A stretch of DNA of 34,436 nt from positions 1-34,436 of the forward strand of contig NW_014578479.1 in NCBI RefSeq assembly GCF_000485595.1. The letters are read 5' to 3'. This document shows, one piece after another, positions 28,885-34,436 of the stretch. A model generated the notes under the pieces. That model saw nothing but the letters and a program-made list of their open reading frames with translations. It made no database searches and was not told where the DNA came from. The stretch is from Priapulus caudatus (Eukaryota; Priapulida; Priapulimorpha; Priapulimorphida; Priapulidae). The stretch's first letter is position 1; every line of letters starts with the position of its first letter. Both the position numbers and the translations under genes were made by a program.

Positions 28885-29470
28885 TGTGGAGATTTCAGGG
28901 GGGATGCCGTCATACAAACCAGAGACCAGTTCAACAGCAACAGGGATAAAAAGTTTCCTGGCAACACGTAAAAAGTTTTTCCCAATGACACAGACAAGCG
29001 CGGGGGAGGGGGGTCCCATAGCTACCAGATGTGGGAGGTCAGAGAGTTGCGCCACCACGTACACGCGCCGGGCGAGAGAGCGGCGCCGGCAGAGCATGTG
29101 GCAGACAGGGGGGTGCGACGCTCGTGCATATACTGGACCAAGGGGGTTGCATCACCCGTACACGTGTCAAGCGAGGGGGGAGACAACACCCAGACACCTG
29201 AGGCACGTGAGAGGGAGGCATCCTACGTCACCGCAGGGTCCTATATAAGCAGCCAAGGTATAACGGTAAAACCAGTCGGTCTTTGGACGGCCACGAACGC
29301 ACGAGTCAACGAGTCGGTCTTCGGACGGCCACGAACGAACGAACGAACGAACGAACGATCACGCTCGAGAGAGCGCACACACACCATCGGAGGGAGAGCC
29401 TCCCACGAGCAGGACGACGCCCGAGAAGGTATATCCTATACTACGGGAGGGGCGCGGAGCTATAAGCCTA
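28885..29470 (+). repeat. Gypsy-B 3' LTR (plus copy), TATA at 29242-29248
   Basis: This starts at a TGTGG after a purine-rich tract (GAAGTTGGGGAGAG) and matches the reverse complement of 30886-31351. A TATATAA box followed by GCAGCC lies at 29242-29248, a plausible LTR promoter. Downstream, CGGTCTTCGGACGGCCACGAACG occurs as a near-repeat and expands into an (ACGA)n run (29335-29360). The right end is set by the junction with the pogo element near 29470; the native LTR end is not known. Confidence 0.7.
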
Positions 29471-30463
29471 CAGGTCCGTAAACTGAGACGTCAAGGAGTT
29501 GCATGCGATGCGAGCAATGCGGGGGTAATGTCAGCATGACGATCCCGTTTTCTTTCACCTTGTCTATGGCGGCGATAGATATGTGGCTCTTATGGTTATC
29601 CAGTATGAGCAGTATTTTTCGTTCAGTGCCACAAGCTGTCTGCGAAATTATGTGATCAAGATAAATGAGGATTTTTTCCTCATTTATCCACCCCGTTTTG
29701 GTTGCGGTTCCCACTGTACCGGGAGGAGAATTATGGATAAACCAGGGCTTGTAGTTCACTCGAGGGAATATGAGCATCGGCAGTAAGCTTACTCCGTCGG
29801 CCCTTACAGTATATACAGCAGTGACCAACTGGCCGCGCTCTACTGAGGTTATTGAACCAACCTGGCGAGAACCGGTTTCGGCAACAACAGTTCTGTATGG
29901 TTGTGCACCCTGTTTCATCGAGATTGAAAATCTGATGGCCACTGAAATCATCATTTTGCATGACTGCAGCGAGATTTGTGAAAAATGCGTCAGCCTGTTG
30001 AATGCCGTGGCGCGGCCTTTTGAGGTAGCTTCGGGACTGCGGATCGAGAGCCGGTTACGTTTCGAGAACAGTGTACCAAGTCATCGCCAGCTCGTTGATT
30101 TTTTCCACAGCTTTCTGGTATTTTCACATTGTTCCCCACCCCGAACTCGTACGCCAGTTCCTGACACTTTTGTCTGGACAGTCCGTAAAACTGCTTGGCA
30201 AGGTCCTTAATGTGATTACTAAGATCAAGCTCCATACGTTCAGAGAACACTCGATTGATTTTTGAGACGTTCTCGTATCCGAGTTTAGGATTGTCTGAGG
30301 TTTTGCACTTCTCTATATAGCGGGATAAAGTCATACGGTTGACACCGTGTAACTTCGACGCTGAACTTATTGAAGCACTGTCGTTTAAGGCGGCAGCGGC
30401 CGCTGCGTATACGCGCATCTGTGTATTGCCTCTGTCAGTTTTTCTGGTCCGTTTAGAAGGCAT
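29470..30463 (-). pseudogene. pogo/Tigger-like transposase
   Basis: Reading leftward from ATG 30463: MPSKRTRKTDRG, then a psq-type helix-turn-helix (SISSASKLHGVNRMTLSRYI). A second helical DNA-binding region follows, then the DDE_1 core with all three acidic positions: FNLDETGCTTIQ (about 29910), LLILDNHKSH (about 29590) and MQLLDVSVYGP (about 29480). SVERGQLVT and LPPHCSH support the pogo/Tigger assignment. The frame shifts at least twice (near 30110 and near 29920) and includes one stop in the second DNA-binding region. Homology ends abruptly after VYGP at the Gypsy-B LTR boundary, so the C-terminus is lost. This family cuts and pastes at TA sites. Confidence 0.85.
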
Positions 30464-30531
30464 GATCTCATCTGAAAACAACAAAAAATGTCGATATAAA
30501 TACACGCCCGTGACTCTTCATGAGTCCAGGT

Positions 30532-30557
30532 ACAGTTGTTCCACCCGGCACAACTGT
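30532..30557. repeat. Small hairpin upstream of the pogo gene
   Basis: ACAGTTGT at 30532-30539 pairs with ACAACTGT at 30550-30557. It lies 69 bases before the pogo start codon and could be part of that element's terminal region, since terminal repeats of this family often begin CAGT or ACAG. Confidence 0.5.
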
Positions 30558-30885
30558 CCCAGATTTATGGCGCAACATACCCGACCTCGGCCATCTTTGA
30601 AGATATGTAAATTGTGCTAAATATATGTCACGACAGACAATGAAACTTATTGGCCCATAATTAGCATCATATGAACTGACACATCACAAAAAATGATACA
30701 TAACATTCTTCATTGAGTTGGTCAAATGAGTATGAATGTGAGAATCCAAAAACTTAGCTCAAAAGATGGAAAAATGAAGTTTTAATTGTAAACTTACCGA
30801 TATGTATATCGTCTGCACAATCGCTTGCACTAATGGCTTTTTGTAGTTGTTCTTTCCACCAGAGGTCACCACCTGTCGCAATCGT
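30558..30885. other. Non-coding DNA between pogo 5' end and minus-strand LTR
   Basis: AT-rich and without a gene. It probably contains the unoccupied target region or pogo flank. The minus LTR loses homology to the plus LTR near 30886. Confidence 0.45.
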
Positions 30886-31351
30886 TTGTTTGTTCCGACT
30901 CGTCGAAGACCGACTCGTTGACTTGTGCGTTTGTGGCCGTCCGAAGACCGACTGGTTTTACTGTTAGACCTTGGCTGCTTATATAGGACCCTGCGGTGAC
31001 GTAGGATCCTGGCAGTGCCTCCCTCTCACGTGCCTTAGGTGCCTGGGTGTTGTCACCCCCTCGCTTGACACGTGTACGGGTGATGCAACCCCCTTGGTCC
31101 AGTATATGCACGAGCGTCGCACCCCCCTGTCTGCCACGTACTCTGCCGGTGCCGCTCTCACGCCCGGTGTGTGTACATGGTGGCGCAACTCCCTGACCTC
31201 CCACATCTGGTAGCTATGGGACCCCCCCTCCCCCGCGCTTGTCTTTGTCGTTGGGAAAAACTTTTTACCTGTTGCCAGGAAACTTTTTATCCCTGTTGCT
31301 GTTGAACTGGTCTCTGGTTTGTATGACGTCATCCCCCCTGAAATTTCCACA
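30886..31351 (-). repeat. Gypsy-B 3' LTR (minus copy), TATA at 30979-30985
   Basis: This is the reverse complement of 28885-29340 with scattered differences and small deletions. It includes the promoter-like TATATAA/GCAGCC block. It is shorter than the plus copy because the (ACGA)n end is cut off. Confidence 0.75.
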
Positions 31352-31999
31352 ACTCTCCCCAACTTCTCTTACTATCCGCCCTCGGATATTCTTTACCTTC
31401 CATCATTGTGTGATAGTCGTTCTTCTTCTCCGTGTCGTTGTCGTGCACGTGTACTACAGTATTGACACTGGTGTTCTATGTCTTTCCTGTACTCAGGCCA
31501 GTAGAATCTGCTGAATACTAGCCCTGCTTCTTTGTTCACCTTGATGTCCTGCCATTCGATGATAATGCAATTGTTGAAATACTTCTTTCTTCAATTCTGC
31601 AGTTATTATCAGCTGACGGATTGGCTTGATTGGTGTCACCGGTGTCTCCCACCGCCGATACAATTGTCCTTCGTGTACTTCCAGTTGGTGCGATTGCCCC
31701 CAGTATGCTTTTACTTCTGCTCTCATTCCTGCGATCTCAGAAATCTCAAGCCTATCTGACGCCAGTTATATTCGTTTCTTGAAGAAGACGATGACAGGAG
31801 CCCTGTCCTGTAATCTCTTAATGTTCTCGGGGTGCCATATACCTGGTGGTCCTCCCCCTCATCCTCAGGGTTCGGCCTCACACCCCAACATCTTGAAGAA
31901 GACGATGACAGGAGCCCTGTCCTGTAATCTCTTAATGTTTTCAGGGTGCCATATACCGTTGTCCTCCCCCTCATCCTCAGGGTTTTCTGTACGATTCTC
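31352..31999 (-). pseudogene. Gypsy-B integrase zinc domain and pol linker (minus copy)
   Basis: Leftward from about 31999, the linker after RNase H (GIWHPENIKRLQDRAPVIVF) appears in a 114-bp tandem duplication. It is followed by HQLEVHEGQLYRRWETP, then the zinc domain ELKKEVFQQLHYHRMAGHQG and CQYCSTRARQRHG-like sequence near 31440-31500. A frameshift lies near 31500 (RASIQQILLA). One zinc-ligand Cys is Arg (TGT to CGT; the DNA reads GTACACGTGCACG). The integrase DDE core is absent, as in the plus copy. Confidence 0.72.
31778..31999 (-). repeat. 114-bp tandem duplication inside Gypsy-B pol
   Basis: CTTGAAGAAGACGATGACAG starts at 31778 and again at 31892. The two units share the CCTGTCCTGTAATCTCTTAA and CTCCCCCTCATCCTCAGGGT blocks, with a few substitutions and a small indel. 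The first unit ends in about 21 bases (31871-31891) that also sit at the DIRS/Gypsy junction at 28283-28303. Confidence 0.85.
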
Positions 32000-32554
32000 G
32001 CGCCCCTGATTCCCATCGGCCACAACCAAAATGCGGTCATGTTTCTCTTCAACCTTCCACGAAGAATCATCAGTCCTCCCATTACGGTTGGGTGGTTCAT
32101 CTCTTTTCTTTACCATGTCTTCTTCTACCGGCACGGCCGTCTCTTCCTCGCCTGTTCGTATCTCTGTCGCCAATGGTACGATCCTCTTTGCAATTCCATG
32201 TCTGCTATCTGGGCAATTCTCTGAGGGGAGTCTCTTTTCCTCCTCCCCTTCCTCCCTTCTTTTCTCACTGTCTGGTACAGCCCCTTCTGCCAGCACTGAC
32301 AACCCCTCCATCTTGTGCTCCTTTATTGACTCCAACTTGTCGAACCCATCGCCATTCAACAGTGTAGAACTGGATCCACTGTCCACGAGGGATTTCCTTA
32401 AACATTCGTCCTCCTTTACAGGTACCATCCAGGTGGGATGACACTGTATGGGTGATATTGAGACTGTTGATATTCGCTCCTGTTCTGCTGTGATTGATTT
32501 CTTACTTTTATTTTCTTTAAGCTGCATCTCTAGTTGTGTGCCGTCAGTTTCCAC
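32000..32554 (-). pseudogene. Gypsy-B protease region fused to post-RNase H linker
   Basis: This frame is open from 32554 through 31865. It contains LVDSGSSSTLLN (about 32355-32390), a retropepsin active site in the DSG form. An unusually long Glu/Lys-rich stretch (EEGEEEKRLPSEN, EEETAVPVEEDMVKK) then enters the linker that normally follows RNase H. No RT or RNase H sequence lies between, so about 500 residues are deleted while the frame stays open. This suggests the deletion form may have been translated or amplified. Confidence 0.72.
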
Positions 32555-32571
32555 ATCTCCAGATCTTTTGT

Positions 32572-33003
32572 TTATTTTATCGAAATTGAAGTGAGTAAGT
32601 CGTGCTTTACCTCTCTCCGCCTTGTTATGAACCAGGTCACGGATTCTATGCCTGGTCCTTCCTGGTTTAATGATTGTTGATCTCCCGTTCCAGTGGCATT
32701 TGGTAGCGTGGATTTCTTTATATCGTTGTCATGCAGTCTCTGCGGACAGGCGCTCTGCATATGTCCGTTCCTTCTGCAGTAATAACACTCAATGTTTCTC
32801 ATTGGCGCCATGTCCTGTTGTGGCCTTGCCATTCCTCTCATAGGTAGGTATGGTGTGCCTTGTACTTGCCCTTGACCTTTTCCCCAACCACTGCTTTCCC
32901 GCGGCCTCCCCTGACTCGGTTTCACCCCTCATCTTACCCATTGCTTGCTTTATATTCCGTACCTCATCTCGCAGTTGGTTAAGCAGACTTGATGTTTGAT
33001 CTG
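32572..33003 (-). pseudogene. Gypsy-B gag C-terminus with zinc knuckle
   Basis: One frame gives CYYCRRNGHMQSACP (CX2CX4HX4C, about 32755-32800), a single canonical knuckle, after a Gly/Gln/Arg-rich tract. Another frame across 32890-33030 encodes a coiled-coil-like run (SLLNQLRDEVRNIKQAMGKM), so a frameshift lies near 32890. Nucleocapsid function (RNA binding) is inferred from the knuckle. Confidence 0.75.
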
Positions 33004-34022
33004 TTAGTGTACCACAGCTCGTACATGATAACTCCTGTCTGGTGGCGGCTTCCTGCTATGTACAGTTTCTCTCGTTACTGCTTCGAACTGGGCTACGCGG
33101 GTTATAGCTTTATCCATTGTTTTCGGCTGTTGAAGGAGTACACAGCGCTGAATCTCCGTATCTCCCAGACCTTCCAGGTACTTATCGATCAGGATCTCCT
33201 CAAATTGATGACCGATCATTCCCAGGTATGCGCGATTAAACAGCTGTCGCACGACGGCTCCGTATTCTTCAGGAGTTTCTGCCCATCTCCGGTTCCTGTT
33301 GCGTAACTCGCTTCGATGTACGTGCTTCGGGGTCGAATCTTTGTTGCAGGCTAGAAACAATCTGCGCATAGCTGGTTCACTGCGATCGAGACATTTCAAT
33401 CATGGCTTCCAATGCTTCGTCTTCCAGGCATAATCCCAGCTATATGCAGCTATGCCCCATGTCTCCTCTGGCCAGTTGTTGTAGGTAGCTGTTATGACAA
33501 ATTTAACCAGGAACTGTTTTAAAGCAGTTCCGTCTCCTTTCCGAAATGTTGGCGCCTTCCGTTCCTTTCTAGGTGTGCTGCTATGACGTGGTATTGTCGG
33601 GCGGGAATCGTCCCCCATGCGTGTGCGCTGCTCTTCCACGTCGTTAGGATAGGCAGATATATCGTCATTCCGCCCGGCGGTAACCAGCTCTTCTTTCTTC
33701 GTCTTGCGTGACATGTTGCTAGAAGCAGGCATTGTTTGTCCTGCGACATGCAGAGTTTCATCGCAGTCCTCATCTGAGCCTGCCCAAGAATATCGCGTGA
33801 ATTTCGGACTACGTCAGCTTCGTTGATTGACTGGGCTGCCCAGTTTACTTCGAGGCTCTCCCTAGTCCTTCCTGCATGATGCGGGGTTGTATAGAGCTCC
33901 TCCTCGTTTTCTATCGGGCTCTCCTGTCCGGTAGCATCTAGTGCTCTCCTCCCACCTGTGCCGGTACCGTTAGAGAGTAGATCCGCGGGTGTATCGAATA
34001 TCAGCGGTGATCCCTCGTGCAA
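33004..34022 (-). pseudogene. Gypsy-B gag, capsid region
   Basis: A start at 34022 (MHEGSPLIFDTPADLL) leads an acidic N-terminal part. Near 33730 the likely frame changes to PASSNMSRKTKKEELVTAGR and PTFRKGDGTALKQFLVKF, a capsid-like beginning. An in-frame TGA at 33400-33402 interrupts it before CLDRSEPAMRRLFLACN, RRWAETPEEYGAVVRQLFNR, FEEILIDKYLEGLGDTEIQR and AITRVAQFEAV. These match the second half of Ty3/Gypsy capsids ('F..L....gE....y...l..l...a'). Two or three frameshifts plus the stop make this a dead copy. No 5' LTR is recognised to the right before the window ends. Confidence 0.72.
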
Positions 34023-34436
34023 TGAGTTCGTCCGCCGCCTAGATCAGCTGTCCCGCGCGTGATAACGCATCACGCTCGGTCGTTGGCGACTGCGTTCCGT
34101 TATCACGTTCGGCCACTGCCTACTGCGTTCGTACAGGTTCTATACGTACTGGGCTGGGAGTGAAGCAACTTCTCAGCTTCGCCACTAAGCTATCCATTAC
34201 TATACTAGACTATAACAATTTCACTCTGGTATTACTCTTTTCTGCTACTATTGCATGCGAAGATACCGTGAAGGTAGGACGGTGATGCAGTAGCAAGAAA
34301 AACCCCAGAGTGAAATGAACGCAAGTCCTTAGATAGTCTTTATACAACGGATGGTTTTATTCATCGTATATGAATAACATGAATAAAGTTCACTGCACGT
34401 ATCTCAAATATAGCGTAAAGATATAGATATATATAT
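34023..34436. other. Right end of window with a quasi-palindrome
   Basis: No gene seen. 34217-34256 and 34284-34317 form an imperfect inverted repeat (TTTCACTCTGG ... CCAGAGTGAAA with TGCTACT/AGTAGCA blocks). A Gypsy-B 5' LTR was expected near here but is not recognisable by comparison with 28885-29470. Confidence 0.5.

Noticed and set aside
29029-29481. 150-residue frame with Thr-Asn-Glu-Arg repeats
   Set aside because: It lies inside the Gypsy-B LTR and reads the (ACGA)n run.
31239-32441. Plus-strand frames of 90-136 residues
   Set aside because: Antisense shadows of the Gypsy-B gag-pol on the minus strand, rich in Ser/Pro/Leu.

Overview
The window reads as repeat-rich nuclear DNA from a metazoan, most likely a marine invertebrate. 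The evidence is a mix of typical animal mobile elements: Ty3/Gypsy, DIRS-type tyrosine-recombinase retroelement, pogo/Tigger, P-element/THAP9, hAT and foldback MITEs. There is also one clear animal cell-cycle gene (ANAPC10), and coding blocks are broken by stops and frameshifts. I see no bacterial operons, tRNA, rRNA or CRISPR array. The species cannot be fixed from the sequence.

Layout. 1-2232: 3' part of a Gypsy element whose reverse transcriptase and RNase H are deleted, ending in a 166-bp LTR. 2233-5407: non-coding DNA dominated by a long inverted-repeat element. 5081-9212: a cassette bounded by ~330-bp inverted repeats. It holds a tandem repeat and two head-to-head decayed copies of a gene with XPG/FEN1-like motifs and a C-terminal CXC (tesmin/TSO1-like) domain. 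9213-11000: low-complexity DNA and two foldback MITEs. 11376-12758: TATA box, complete intronless ANAPC10 reading frame and poly(A) signal. 13095-13104: assembly gap. 13106-17050: P-element transposase fragment, minisatellite, THAP exon on the other strand, foldback repeat, hAT fragment.

17873-23764 repeats 1-5407 as a second copy, with 5' LTR, PBS and gag start added. Its 18523-21052 part is peppered with small indels, while the flanking parts match copy 1 almost exactly; this looks like an unpolished consensus patch. The junction at 23765 carries 96 bp identical to the DNA 3' of ANAPC10. Together with a 74-bp duplicate against the gap, this makes a haplotype duplication or misjoin likely.

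23861-26362: no recognised gene; a CpG-rich stretch and a ~260-bp tandem repeat. 26363-28282 (minus): DIRS-type element with RT motif YLDD, RNase H and tyrosine recombinase. 28283-34022: two opposite-facing copies of a second Gypsy family around a broken pogo/Tigger transposase. Only the minus copy retains gag and protease. Both copies lack RT/RNase H and the integrase catalytic core.

Functionally the window is a nest of dead or non-autonomous transposons around one plausible host gene. The most unusual items are the head-to-head nuclease-like/CXC pair and three adjacent blocks (17, 17 and 50 bp) that are each reverse-complemented in place between the two copies of the large duplication.
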